Positions 26,269-35,347 of a stretch of DNA of 64,000 bases are shown here, one piece after another; the first letter of the stretch is position 1; the number at the start of each line of letters is the position of its first letter. Origin of the DNA: DASRDR01 sp963749975 (GTDB taxonomy: Bacteria; Methylomirabilota; Methylomirabilia; Rokubacteriales; DASRDR01); the NCBI GenBank assembly GCA_963749975.1, contig CAVVOZ010000001.1, positions 124,001 through 188,000 of the forward strand. The letters run 5' to 3'. The position numbers were made by a program, and so were the translations under genes. The notes under the pieces were generated by a model. The model saw only the letters and a program-made list of their open reading frames with translations, was not told where the DNA came from and searched no databases.

Positions 26269-29025
26269 TCACTCCCCGCCGTAGACGGCGAGCTCGTTGA
26301 TCGACCAGTCGAACACCGGGTCACCCGCCGGCAGCACCAGGCGGAGCGCCCTCACCGTGACCGGCGGGAATTCGAGCCGGAGGGCGATGGCGCCGTCGTC
26401 GAGGACACCGAAGCCGCCCCATCGATACTGGTGCTCCGGCCGCAGCGTCGCGGCGAGGCGCTCCCAGCGCACGCCGTCGCGCGAGCCCTCCACGACCAGC
26501 TCCGGCGGCAGGTCGGCGGGGTTGTCCGCGGAGAGCCGCACGCCGCGAAGCGATCGGGCCGCCGGAAGGTCCACGCGAAACCAGTCGCCGGCCGCGCGCG
26601 GGCCCGCCGTGGCCCACCGCGTCGCGGGATCCCCGTCGACCGCGAGGCCCGCGCGCTTCGGCTGACGCGCGGCGGTCACGCCGAGCGCGCTTGCCGCGAG
26701 GAGCGGCCCGGGCGGCGCGGCCGGCACGTGAACGAAGAGCGCGAGCCCGTCGAGAGTCCGCTGGGCGAACGCCAGCCCGCCCGCGCGGGCCGCCTCGGCG
26801 AAGGCCTCGGCATCGGCGGACTCCAGCAGGACTCCGGTCCCGGCCTCCCAGCGAAAGGGCGGGAGCAGCATCGCGGCCGATCCCTTGAAGCCGTAGTCGT
26901 CCAGCTGGAGGTTGGCGGGCAGAACCCGGATCGCGGGATCGGCAAGGGCGACGCGGCTCGCCCAGCCGTGGTCGGCGTAGAGTCGCCGCACGCCCTCGGC
27001 CCTCACGGCGCGCGCGAGCGCCGCACCGTCCGCCTCGACCGCCGGGACCGGGGCGCCTCCGGTCGCCGCGTACACGTACAGCTCCCGGATCGTCCACGCC
27101 CAGAACGCGCCACGCCCCGTCTGCGTGATGCGGAGATGGCGAGCCGGAGCCGGCTCCACCCGAAGCTCCACCCGGCCGCTTCGGACGCGCTGGATGGGCC
27201 GCCCCGCCGACGCGTAGAGCGGTCCAGCGTACTCGGGCAGATCCACCAGCGGGCGCCAGGCGGACCCGTCCAGGGACCCCTCGAGCCGGAGGCCGCGGGG
27301 CACCTCCTGGTACGTGCCCGGCAGCCAGCGGACGAGCGCGACGGGCACGACGGCGCCCAGGTCCACCTGGATCCACTCGCCGCCCCGCTGGGGATGGCCG
27401 GTGCTCCAGAGCGTCGCGCCGATGCGGTCCGTCATGCGGCCGGCATCGCCGGACCCGTCGCTGGCGGTGACCCGGAGCGCCCGCGGCGCCACCTCGCGGA
27501 CCGGCGGGGCGACCAGCGCGAACCCGTCGTACGCGCCGCCGAGCGGGCTCACGCGGCGGAACGCGAAGCGGAGGCCCAGCGCGGCGAAGTGCGCTTCGAG
27601 CACCGGCGCGCGCCGCGGCATCCACCAGGCCGCCACCGGAGCGCCATCGACGGCGCGTGCGAAGCCAGGTCGAATCTCCTCGTAGGGATTCGAGACGATC
27701 ATCCGGCCCGCCGACAGGACCGTGAACACCCGTCCCGTGGCGTCGGAATCGTAGAGCCGGTGTAGCCCGGCACGCTCGAGACCCTCGACGGTCGCGAGCT
27801 GCGCCGCAAGCCCGGCGCGCTCGGCCGCCGCGATGGCCGGATGGAAGCTCCCGAAGCTTCCGTCGAGAGCACCGAGCGCGTTGAGCAGGACGAGCGCCGT
27901 CGTCAGGACGCGCGCGCGCCGTCGATCCGACAGCCCGCCCAGGAACCACCCGAGGAGCGGCGGCAGCGCCGTGTAGAGCGGCAAGAGGTAGTGCGGATCG
28001 TTGTCGTCGAGACCGCGTCCGTACTGCGTCACCACCGCGATGCCCACGTTGGTGCACGCGAGGGCGACGAGGGCCAGGCCCGCCGCTCCCGCGGGCGCGG
28101 CGGCGCGGCGGACGGCGCGGAGGGCCGCGAGCGCCGCCACCAGGTACAGCGCGCCCAGCACGAGCGCGAGCCCGACGCCCAGGGCGGCGTCCCGGAGGCT
28201 CTGCGGCACGCCGGCGACGATGGGCCAGGCCGTCCTTCCGAAGAAGCGGAGATGGGCCAGGACGGTCTCGAGCCCCACCGGTCGGCCCGGCGGTGGCATC
28301 GCCGTTCCGTGCGGCACGCCGTACAGCCAGTGCGGCAGGCTGCCGAGCGCGAACGCGGGCAGAGCCGCGAGGACGCGAGGGACGAGCGGGCGGAGTCCCC
28401 GGCGAAGGAGCAAGAGCGCGACCGCCGGGAAATAGACGAGGGAGAGGAAGTTGGTCCAGAAGGCGAGCCCGAGGATCCCGCCCAGCAGGGCGAACAGGAC
28501 GGTCGCCCGACCGCCTCGCGCGGCGGGCGCCCGCAGGGCGAGGAGAAGCGCGAGGGTCCCGAGCAGGATCGTGAGCGGATAGTGGTTGCGGGCCTCGTGA
28601 GACCAGAACAGCAAGAAGTCCGGCGGGACCGCCAGCAGGACCGCGGTGAACAGCCCCGCCCTCGGCCCGAACGCATCGTGCGCCAGGCGGACGGTCAGGC
28701 CGACGCTGGCCAGCGCGAGGAGCACGGGGACCAGCTCGAGGGTCCGGGCGGACACGCCCAGCAGCCAGAAGAGCGGCGCGGCGAGGTAGCCGTCCAGCGC
28801 CCCCATGAACGGCTGACCGAAGAAGTAGACGGGCAGCTCGCCCCTGAGCACCGACAGGCCCAGCAGACCCGACGTCGCCTCGTCGTACCAGAGACGCGGC
28901 AGCCGGAGCAGCAGGAGCCGGACGATCACCCCGACTCCCAGCGCGATCAGCAGCCCTCGGGACGCCGTCCCGGACTCGGGCGCGGCCGGGGGATTCGCGC
29001 CGCCCCGCCGGTCCGGGCGGCTCAC
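26269..29025 (-). CDS. GT39-like membrane glycosyltransferase with two discoidin-like domains
   Basis: This 918-residue protein has an N-terminal helix followed by LWYDEATSGLLGLSVLRGEL, the Asp-Glu loop typical of GT39/ArnT-type GT-C enzymes, and about ten further hydrophobic segments to about residue 400. A mixed region follows. Then come two discoidin (F5/8 type C)-like modules: the first around RMTDRIGATLWSTGHPQRGG and WIQVDLG, the second around VDGDPATRWATAGP and WFRVDLP, ending FDWSINELAVYGG. Such modules bind carbohydrate or membrane surfaces. It likely transfers a sugar from polyprenyl phosphate outside the cytoplasm. It lies five bases below the stop of the ALG5-like GT2 gene, suggesting that the GT2 makes its donor. 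Confidence 0.85.
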   Translation of the reverse strand: MSRPDRRGGANPPAAPESGTASRGLLIALGVGVIVRLLLLRLPRLWYDEATSGLLGLSVLRGELPVYFFGQPFMGALDGYLAAPLFWLLGVSARTLELVPVLLALASVGLTVRLAHDAFGPRAGLFTAVLLAVPPDFLLFWSHEARNHYPLTILLGTLALLLALRAPAARGGRATVLFALLGGILGLAFWTNFLSLVYFPAVALLLLRRGLRPLVPRVLAALPAFALGSLPHWLYGVPHGTAMPPPGRPVGLETVLAHLRFFGRTAWPIVAGVPQSLRDAALGVGLALVLGALYLVAALAALRAVRRAAAPAGAAGLALVALACTNVGIAVVTQYGRGLDDNDPHYLLPLYTALPPLLGWFLGGLSDRRRARVLTTALVLLNALGALDGSFGSFHPAIAAAERAGLAAQLATVEGLERAGLHRLYDSDATGRVFTVLSAGRMIVSNPYEEIRPGFARAVDGAPVAAWWMPRRAPVLEAHFAALGLRFAFRRVSPLGGAYDGFALVAPPVREVAPRALRVTASDGSGDAGRMTDRIGATLWSTGHPQRGGEWIQVDLGAVVPVALVRWLPGTYQEVPRGLRLEGSLDGSAWRPLVDLPEYAGPLYASAGRPIQRVRSGRVELRVEPAPARHLRITQTGRGAFWAWTIRELYVYAATGGAPVPAVEADGAALARAVRAEGVRRLYADHGWASRVALADPAIRVLPANLQLDDYGFKGSAAMLLPPFRWEAGTGVLLESADAEAFAEAARAGGLAFAQRTLDGLALFVHVPAAPPGPLLAASALGVTAARQPKRAGLAVDGDPATRWATAGPRAAGDWFRVDLPAARSLRGVRLSADNPADLPPELVVEGSRDGVRWERLAATLRPEHQYRWGGFGVLDDGAIALRLEFPPVTVRALRLVLPAGDPVFDWSINELAVYGGE

Positions 29026-29030
29026 GGCCC

Positions 29031-29822
29031 CTACCGCGGAGACGGCGACGAGTGGGGCCGCCTCAGTGCGTAGCGCCCCGCCCAGCCGTTGAGGCGGATG
29101 CGGCCCAGGTCGAGCAGCATCCCGCCCGAATCACGGACAAGCCGCACGTTGCTGCGGCGGTCGTCGCGCCAGACGATGGGAACCTCGTCGACCCGGTATC
29201 CGAGCTGTCGCGCGAGCCACAGCACCTCGGCGTCGAAGCCGAACCCCTCGAGGCGCTGCCGGCCGAAGAGCTCGCGCGCGGTGGACCGCCGGAAGGCCTT
29301 GAACCCGCACTGGCTGTCGCGGATCCCGGGGAGCAGCAGGAGCGAGACGAGTCCGCTGAAGGTGCGACCGGCCAGCTCTCGCAGCCAGGGCTGGTGGATC
29401 TGGACGTCGGACTCGGCGAGACGCCGAGACCCGATCGCCACGTCCGCCCCGCGGGCCAGCGCCGCGCGAAGCTTGCCCGCCTCCTCGATGGGCGTCGACA
29501 GGTCCACGTCCGTGAAGAGCACGTGCCCGAGGCGCGCGGCCAGCATGCCGCGGCGCACCGCCGCGCCCTTGCCGCGGTTCCGGTCGCTCCGGAGGACCGT
29601 GACCAGGCCACACGCCTGCCCGACCGAGGCCGCGACGTCGCCGGTGCCGTCGGTGCTCCCGTCGTCCACGACGATGATCTCCACGGACTCGTCGAGACGG
29701 CTGGCGTACTCGATCACCCGCGGCAACGTGCCCGGGAGACGGCGGGCCTCGTTGAAGGCCGGCACGACGATCGACAGCCCCGACCCATCGCTGCCGCCTC
29801 CGTCGTTCTGTTGAGGCTCCAT
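29031..29822 (-). CDS. Glycosyltransferase family 2, dolichyl-phosphate beta-glucosyltransferase (ALG5)-like
   Basis: This 263-residue GT-A enzyme shows LSIVVPAFNEARRLPGTL at the N-terminus, VDDGSTDGTG for nucleotide binding, FTDVDLSTP as the metal-binding region and RDSQCGFKAFRR. This is the order seen in ALG5-type dolichyl-phosphate glucosyltransferases. It should charge polyprenyl phosphate with a hexose from a nucleotide sugar at the cytoplasmic face. It precedes and nearly abuts the GT39-like gene at 26269-29025, so the two are probably a donor-maker and donor-user pair. The ATG at 29822 has an AAAGG element upstream and is divergent from the YfhO-like gene. Confidence 0.88.
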   Translation of the reverse strand: MEPQQNDGGGSDGSGLSIVVPAFNEARRLPGTLPRVIEYASRLDESVEIIVVDDGSTDGTGDVAASVGQACGLVTVLRSDRNRGKGAAVRRGMLAARLGHVLFTDVDLSTPIEEAGKLRAALARGADVAIGSRRLAESDVQIHQPWLRELAGRTFSGLVSLLLLPGIRDSQCGFKAFRRSTARELFGRQRLEGFGFDAEVLWLARQLGYRVDEVPIVWRDDRRSNVRLVRDSGGMLLDLGRIRLNGWAGRYALRRPHSSPSPR

Positions 29823-29874
29823 GGCCTTTCTGCTAGGCTACCCGGGCCGATTGGGAGAGCACGGCACGATCACT

Positions 29875-32580
29875 ATGCGCGGGCACCGTCTGTGGGTGCG
29901 TGAGGCTCTGCCGATCGCGGGCCTCGCCGCGCTGGCGACCGTCAAGCTCTGGGCGATCGTCACGCCGTTCGCGGGGTCGCGGCTTCACCTCGGCGGCGAC
30001 TTCGGCCTCGCGGTGGAGCCCTACTTCTACCATCAGCTCAAGCGCGGGATCCTGGCGCTCTGGGACCCGACGCTCGGGACGGGCTCGCCGTTCCTCGGGG
30101 GTGGCACGCACCACCCGATGTTCTTGCAGGCCCACCTGCACCTGTTCTATCCGCTGAATCTGCTGGTGCTGGGCCTTCTGGAGCGCGGGCAGCACATCCC
30201 TCACGTCGTCCTGCAGTATCACCATCTCCTGCACTACGCAATGGCGGGCGGCTTCACGTACCTGTTCGCGCGGCAGCTCGGTCTCGGACGATTCGCCGCG
30301 AGCCTGAGCGGCATCGCGTTCATGTTCTCGGGCTTCATGCTCGCGCACATCCCCCACTGGACGATGATCGACACGATGGCGTGGCTCCCCGCCATCCTCG
30401 CCTGCCTCGTGCGCGCGGACTCGACCCAGCGGCCCCGCTGGGGCGCGCTCGGCGGTTTGGCGCTCGGGGTGGCGTTTCTCGCCGGACATCCACAGCTTTT
30501 CTATCACGTCGTCCTGGCGACCGTCGCACTCGGTCTGACGCTGGTCGTGCGGCGCGCGGCCGCCGCGGAGCCCTGGCGGAGGCTCGCGGCGATCCTCTTG
30601 CTCGTCCCGGCGGTCGCGCTGGGGGTCGCGGCCGTTCAGCTCCTCCCATCCTGGGAGATGGCGTTCGCGTCACACCGAGCCGGGCTCGGTTACGACTGGA
30701 AGACGACGGGCTCGCTCCTCCCCGCCTATCTGGCCCAGGCGATCCTGCCCTGGGGGCTGTTCACCGTCGGAGGCTGGCGAACGAGCGGCTCCGAGTACTA
30801 CCTCTACCCCGGCGTGCTCCCCCTGATCCTGGCCGTTCACGCCCTCATGCGGCGGTGGGACTGGCGGGTGGGCTTTCACGCGGTGCTGGGCCTCGTGGCC
30901 ATCCTGCTGGCCTTCGGTGACCACTACGGCCTCTACCGGCCCACGTACGATCTGCTGCCCGGCATCACGCTCTTCCGGATTCCGGCGCGATTCGTCGGCC
31001 TCGCGGGCTTCGCCGTCGCGATCCTCGCCGGCCTGGGCGCGCAGGCGCTCGTCACCGGTCCCCGACCGAACACCCTCGCCCGAGGAGTCGGCCGGCTGGC
31101 GCTGGTCGCCGGAGCCGGGGTCGTCCCCCTCATGCTGGTCCTGGTGTGGGCCCAGGCTCGGCCGAATGCCGACGACTTCCAGAACTTCGCGAGCCAGTAC
31201 CTGATGCTCGTGCTCCTGCTGGCCGGGGCGGCGCTCGTCGTGTCGTGGCCGGGACGGGCGAGCCCGCTCGCGTTGCGCGCCGCCGCGCTCGTCGTCCTGC
31301 TGGCCGACCTCCTCTTCGGCTCCTATCCCGTGACGGACACCTCCCGGAACCCGGACCTCCGCCCGCCGCGCGAGCGCGAGTGGGTGGAGGCGATCAGCCG
31401 AACCACCGAGCCCCTGCGGCTCTACCGGGGCGACCACATCCATCCGCAGACGATCTATCGGTACGGGTGGGGCGTCGTCGACGGCGAGAGCACCTTCGCG
31501 CCCCCGGCCTTCCTCGACCTGTACGCCCTCGGCCGCGAGCACCCGAGGCTCCAGGATCTGCTCAACGTCCGGTACGTGCTGCCGGCCGGCGCCGGGCCGC
31601 CGCCGGCACCCGCGAAGCCCGCCGGGCCCCTGCGCGTCTGGCCCGGCGCCCTCCGCCGATTCCCGCTCCCATCCGGCGGCGTGGCGCGGCAGGTCGAGAT
31701 TCACTCCCACCTCGTCCATGGGCTCGCGGCCCGGCAAGGTCAGATCGTCGCCACGGCCCGCGTGATCGCCGCGGACGGCTCGGTCGCAACCATCCCGCTC
31801 CGCGCCGGCATCGAGACCGGCGAGTGGTCGCTCGACCGCCCGGGGGCGCAGGCCGGGCACGGGAGGCCCGCAGTGGTGCGCTCGTGGTCCGTCCCCGAGG
31901 GGTATCAGGGCCACACCTACCGCGCGACGGTGGACCTTCCCAGGGGATTCCGGCCCTCGCAGCTCCTGCTGGAGGGAGGCCCGGGACCGGCCGTGCTCGT
32001 GTTGGAACGCTTCGCCGTCGACAGCACCCTGGCATGGCCGCCCGGGCCGGATCCCGAGCGCTTCCGCCAGGTCACCGCCGGGCTCTACGAGAACGTGCGC
32101 GCGCTTCCCCGCGCCTTTCTCGTGCGACGCGCGCGGCAGGTGCCGGCCGCTCAGGTCCTCGACCAGCTCGCCGATCTCGACCCCGTGGAGGAGGTGCTGA
32201 CGGCCGACCCCCCGCCGCCGGGCTTCACGCCGGCTCCGCACCTCGGCGGGTCGCCCTTGCCGCCCGTCCGCGTCGTCTCGTATGCGCCCGAGCACGTCGT
32301 CCTCGAGACCGAGGCGCCGGAGCCGGCCGTCCTCGTCCTGAGCGATACGTTCGACCGCCGGTGGCGGGCATGGGACAACGGTCAGCCCGTGTCGATCGCG
32401 CGCGCGGACCACGCGCTCCGCGCCGTGTTCCTCACGGCGGGCCGCCACCGGGTGGAGTTCCGCTATCGCCAGCCGAGCGTCTTCGTCGGGCTGGGGGTCA
32501 CGATCGCCACCCTCGCCGCCCTCGGCGTCGCGGGGGGGCTGACGTGGCGGCGCGGGCGCCTGGTCTCTCCGCCCGCGTGA
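29875..32580 (+). CDS. YfhO-family integral membrane protein
   Basis: The protein has 901 residues from the ATG at 29875. The N-terminus (WAIVTPFAGSRLHLGGDFGL, then LWDPTLGTGSPFLGG) and many helices match the bacterial YfhO family. So does the C-terminal module with LVLSDTFDRRWRAWDNGQPV and AGRHRVEFRYRQPSVFVGLG before a last helix. YfhO of Bacillus is needed for glucosylation of lipoteichoic acid, so a GT-C-type transferase role is reasonable. An in-frame ATG at 29821 exists but would start at the very base that begins the divergent gene. The 29875 ATG, with GGGAGAG upstream, is preferred. Confidence 0.85.
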   Translation: MRGHRLWVREALPIAGLAALATVKLWAIVTPFAGSRLHLGGDFGLAVEPYFYHQLKRGILALWDPTLGTGSPFLGGGTHHPMFLQAHLHLFYPLNLLVLGLLERGQHIPHVVLQYHHLLHYAMAGGFTYLFARQLGLGRFAASLSGIAFMFSGFMLAHIPHWTMIDTMAWLPAILACLVRADSTQRPRWGALGGLALGVAFLAGHPQLFYHVVLATVALGLTLVVRRAAAAEPWRRLAAILLLVPAVALGVAAVQLLPSWEMAFASHRAGLGYDWKTTGSLLPAYLAQAILPWGLFTVGGWRTSGSEYYLYPGVLPLILAVHALMRRWDWRVGFHAVLGLVAILLAFGDHYGLYRPTYDLLPGITLFRIPARFVGLAGFAVAILAGLGAQALVTGPRPNTLARGVGRLALVAGAGVVPLMLVLVWAQARPNADDFQNFASQYLMLVLLLAGAALVVSWPGRASPLALRAAALVVLLADLLFGSYPVTDTSRNPDLRPPREREWVEAISRTTEPLRLYRGDHIHPQTIYRYGWGVVDGESTFAPPAFLDLYALGREHPRLQDLLNVRYVLPAGAGPPPAPAKPAGPLRVWPGALRRFPLPSGGVARQVEIHSHLVHGLAARQGQIVATARVIAADGSVATIPLRAGIETGEWSLDRPGAQAGHGRPAVVRSWSVPEGYQGHTYRATVDLPRGFRPSQLLLEGGPGPAVLVLERFAVDSTLAWPPGPDPERFRQVTAGLYENVRALPRAFLVRRARQVPAAQVLDQLADLDPVEEVLTADPPPPGFTPAPHLGGSPLPPVRVVSYAPEHVVLETEAPEPAVLVLSDTFDRRWRAWDNGQPVSIARADHALRAVFLTAGRHRVEFRYRQPSVFVGLGVTIATLAALGVAGGLTWRRGRLVSPPA

Positions 32581-32595
32581 CCCGGCGGGTGCCGC

Positions 32596-35347
32596 TCACT
32601 CGAGGGCGGTGATCTCGGCGATCGCCCAGGCGGGCGCGGGGGCGGCCGGCCGGATCCGGACGTAGCGCACGGTCGCCGGCGGGAACGTCACCGCCCATTC
32701 CGGCCGGCTGTTCCGCAAGAGCTCCGCGCCCGTCCAGAACAGCGGCCCCGCCCACGTCGTGGGCGCGAGCGGCTGCCACGCCTGCCCGTCCGCCGAGCCC
32801 GCCAGGACGAACTCCGCCGGCCCGCCCTCCCGCGAGCCCGGCACCAGCCGCAGCCCCGTCAGCCGCCGCGGCCGATCCAGCGCCAGCGTGAAGCTCACCG
32901 TCCCATCCACCGGCCCCGCCGCCGTCCAGCGGGTCCGCGCATCCCCGTCGACCGCCCGCGGCGCCGTGGCGGCCCCCTCGCTCGCGCTCCCCTGCCACCC
33001 CTCCCGCGCCAGCGCCCGGCGGGGCGCCTCCGGCCCGAGCACGAGCAGCGGGTACGGCCCCGCCACGCCCTCCCGCGCGAGCACGCCCCGCGCGCTGAGC
33101 ACGCGGCGCACCTCGGCGGCGTCGGCATCGGCGCCGAGCAGCACCGCCCGGCCCGGCCCGGGCAGGAAGCGCTCCAGGAGCGTCGGCGCCGGCACCGACC
33201 GCCCGTAGGAGTTCACCGCGAGGTTCGACTCGAGGGCCCCGATGGACTCGCGCGACTCGACGCGAACCCGGGCCGACAGCCAGTGACTCGCGTAGACGAA
33301 GCGCACGCCCTCGCGGCGGAGCGCGGCGACCAGCGCGCCCCCGCGGAGCGGGGCCGCGGCCAGGGGCGCGGGCCCGTAGACGAAGATCTCGCGCGCCGCC
33401 CAGGCGCGGTAGCTCGATGCCCCCGTCATGACGATGCGGAGATACCGGGCCGAGGCCGGCTCGAAGATCGCCTGGACCCGCCCGCGCCGGACCTTGAGGA
33501 ACGCGTGCCGCTCGGACCAGAACAGCGGCCCCCAGTAGTGCGGGAACCGACACGGCCTCTTCCCACCGGATGCCGTCCCGGGACCGCTCGACGCGAAAGC
33601 CCGCCGGCACCTCCTGCCAGTCGATCGCGAGCAGGTCGACCCGCGCCACCTCCACCTCGCGACCCAGATCCACCGCGAGCCACTGCCCGGGCGCCTGACG
33701 ATCCCCGATGCTCCAGCCCGTCCCCGCGTCCCGATCGACGAGCTGCCCCGCCTCGTGTCCCCGGTGGCTCGCGGTGACCGTCCACCCGGTCGGCGGGATC
33801 GCCACGAACCCCATCGAGCGGGCCGGCCGGGCCGCCACCACCACGAAGCCACCGACCTCGGTCTCGCGGAGCGCGAGCGACAGGCCGCCCAGGCTGGCCC
33901 GAAGCTCCTCGAGCCGGTTTGCCGTGGTCACGATCGGCGGCGCCTCCTCGGCGTCCACGGCATGAGCGTGCTGCACGACGTCCTCGGCCCAGAGGTCGGC
34001 CGCAATGACGCGGAGCCCGGTGAGGTAGCTGTACTCGTAGGCCCGCACGGTACTGTCCGGCGTCCAGTACACGCGGCGAATTCCGCGTGCGGCGAGCCAG
34101 TCGGTCAGCGGGCGCAGGCCCTGCTCCAGAGGAGCCCACCGGGGTGTCGCCCGGGGACCTCGCCCGAGCGTGACCGTCCAGTTGGCCCAGAGGTGGAAGG
34201 CCAGGAGTGCCGCCAGCACGCTCCCGCCCAGCCATCGCCTTCGGCCCGAGAGCCACCAGAGACACTCGCCGGTCCAGATCGGCAGCACCCCGTACAAAGG
34301 CAGGAGGTAGTTGGGCCCCAGCGTGCGCTTGGTGACGAGCACCGCCAGAAGGTTTGCGACGAACAGGACCCACAGGATGCCCAGCCCCTGCCCGGGATGC
34401 CCGCCGGCCCCGACCAGCCATCGCAGCCCGGCCCGATCGCGGACAGCTGCCCGCACGATGACGAGCCCGCCCAGCGTCATCACGGCGGCCTGGGCCCAGA
34501 GCGGCGGAACGAATCCGTCCGTGGCCGTCGCCCCGTGCAGCGCCAGCGAGATCTCGCCCAGCAGATACGCGGCGCGGTGGGCGACCGATTGCACGGGCTG
34601 CGAGCCCGCCTCGTGAACCATCAAGCGCGTCGAAGGATAGTGGAGCGCCTCGTAGATCCAGTCCGGCAGCGCGCCCAGGGCGACCCCCAGGGGGAACAGC
34701 CCGAACGCCGCCCGCCGGATCAGCCCCGTGCGGAGGGTGAGGACCGCCAGCGGGGCGCAGTACAGCACGACCAGCGGGTTGCTCCACCACCCGATCCCGG
34801 CGAGGAGCCCCAGCGCCAGCAGCGGCGCGGCCTGCCCGGGGCGCCGGAAGACGACCGTGTGCGTGCCCAGCAGGATGAGGTTTCCAATCACCAGTGTGAG
34901 CGGGTAGTTCAGGTTGCCGCTGAGCGCCCAGTGGGCGAGGAGGAGGGGTGGCACCGCGAGCACGGCAAGCGCGCCGACTGCGGCGCCCGGCGGCAGCACG
35001 CGGCGCGCGACGAGGAAGCCGGTCCACACGAACCCGAGGCCGACGGCGTAGCAGAAGGCGTCGAGCGCAGCGGTCGACGCACCCGCCGCGGCGAACCATG
35101 CGGCCAGGGGGTACGCCACGGCAGCGCCGTGGTACTCGACACCGACGTGATGGACGGGAAAGACCCCGTCGAGAACCTGGAGGGCCGGCACCGCGACGTT
35201 CGCCTCATCCCAGTGCGCCCAGCTGATCACGCTCCACACGCGCAGCGCCCGGACTCCCGCGGCGAGGACCAGCAGCGCGGCCACCACCGGCCACGCGATG
35301 CCCCGCCCCGCTCCGGATCCCGGACTCGTCTGGAGACAGGGCTTCAA
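32596..35347 (-). CDS. GT39-like membrane glycosyltransferase with two discoidin-like domains (frame interrupted once)
   Basis: The TTG start at 35347 overlaps the preceding stop by four bases (TTGA). The membrane half has WAHWDEANVAVPALQVLDG (Asp-Glu loop) and HHVGVEYHGAAVAYPLAAWF. Two discoidin-like modules follow (GTGWSIGDRQ and WLAVDLG; DARTRWTAAGP and VRYVRIRPAAPAP). The frame moves by one base at 33545-33546. The intact tandem paralogue reads GTCGGTCCCCCACTAC where this gene reads GTCGGTTCCCGCACTAC, so one base is inserted. Removing it gives 916 codons against 918 in the paralogue. The last 245 residues are almost identical in the two proteins, whereas the membrane halves differ clearly. 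Confidence 0.82.
32611..33339. repeat. Near-identical repeat copy A (3' end of tandem GT39 paralogue)
   Basis: This stretch matches 35365-36093 at a constant offset of 2754 bases, with about ten mismatches by eye. Identity ends abruptly at both edges. It covers the second discoidin-like module and the linker before it. Confidence 0.85.
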